Assembly: GCA_013151785.1 (NCBI GenBank)
Contig: JAADHP010000181.1
Span: 1 to 5,070, forward strand
DNA: 5,070 nt
Reading direction: 5' to 3'
Origin: Nitrospirota bacterium
Lineage (GTDB): Bacteria; Nitrospirota; Thermodesulfovibrionia; Thermodesulfovibrionales; JdFR-85
Both the position numbers and the translations under genes were made by a program. The notes beneath the pieces are model-generated. The model had not been told where the DNA came from. It saw only the letters and a program-made list of their open reading frames with translations, and made no database searches. This document shows, piece by piece, positions 4,961-5,070 of this stretch (position 1 is the stretch's first letter; every line of letters begins with the position of its first letter).

Positions 4961-5070
4961 TTAAGAAGAGGAGAGTACTCGTTCCAGTCTTTTCAGGAAG
5001 TCATCTGCCTTCTCAAAACCAGTAAGCCTCAGTTCCTTTATCTCTCTGCCATCCCTGCCAAGAAAGACCA
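4961..5070 (-). CDS. Thioredoxin-like/DsbD-like protein, C-terminal 35 residues only
   Basis: The minus strand is open from the window edge (first full codon 5068-5066) to TAA at 4963-4961, reading VFLGRDGREIKELR, then LTGFEKADDFLKRLERVLSSS. This matches the last strand and helix of thioredoxin-fold domains, particularly the DsbD/thioredoxin_7 type ending (a [VT]FLD.dG.e...R..G....e.FL..L pattern). The catalytic CxxC lies upstream, outside the window, so it cannot be checked. If it is DsbD-like, it would act in electron transfer to periplasmic thiols or in cytochrome c maturation. A periplasmic thioredoxin-family lipoprotein is an alternative. The family call is reasonable for such a short piece; the exact member is open. 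Confidence 0.6.
   Translation of the reverse strand, partial: VFLGRDGREIKELRLTGFEKADDFLKRLERVLSSS

Overview
The window looks like a moderately AT-rich chromosomal stretch of a Gram-negative bacterium. The ADP-heptose pathway kinase implies an LPS-bearing outer membrane. The combination of protoheme ferrochelatase, a single-domain heptose-7-phosphate kinase and a PP-loop thiolase-like protein with a C-terminal NFACT-R-like domain suggests a deep-branching lineage such as Nitrospirota or Desulfobacterota. That placement is an inference from family distribution, not a measurement.

Layout: (1) 1-760, minus strand, is the N-terminal 253 residues of ferrochelatase (HemH), cut by the window edge. 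(2) 761-1038 has no gene but holds two related GC-rich hairpins (852-881, 891-922) and a 14-bp hairpin (983-1020). (3) 1039-1917, minus, is a 10-TM EamA/DMT-type permease. (4) 1918-2487 is a 570-bp repeat-rich intergenic region. It contains a relic matching the 3' end of the downstream PP-loop gene, a 14-bp perfect inverted repeat enclosing about 118 bp, a 13-bp outer inverted repeat and a second shorter relic. (5) 2488-3453, plus, is the heptose-7-phosphate kinase (HldA/RfaE1). It overlaps by 8 nt with (6) 3446-4540, plus, a PP-loop ATPase with a three-cysteine signature and an NFACT-R-like tail, probably involved in tRNA sulfur modification. (7) 4541-4960 is non-coding and holds a nested palindromic element (4652-4843) with imperfect outer inverted repeats, a perfect 21-bp inner inverted repeat and two internal hairpins. 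(8) 4961-5070, minus, is the last 35 residues of a thioredoxin/DsbD-like protein, converging on gene 6.

The proteins are recognisable housekeeping or envelope families. HldA and the PP-loop protein are translationally coupled and probably form one operon. The permease and hemH share a strand but are 278 bp apart, so co-transcription is uncertain. The least explained part is non-coding. Each side of the hldA-PP-loop operon carries a copy of the same roughly 105-bp repeat (1945-2049 and 4511-4615), and each copy is followed within about 40 bp or less by an unrelated palindromic structure. The right-hand repeat supplies the last codons and the stop of the PP-loop gene.
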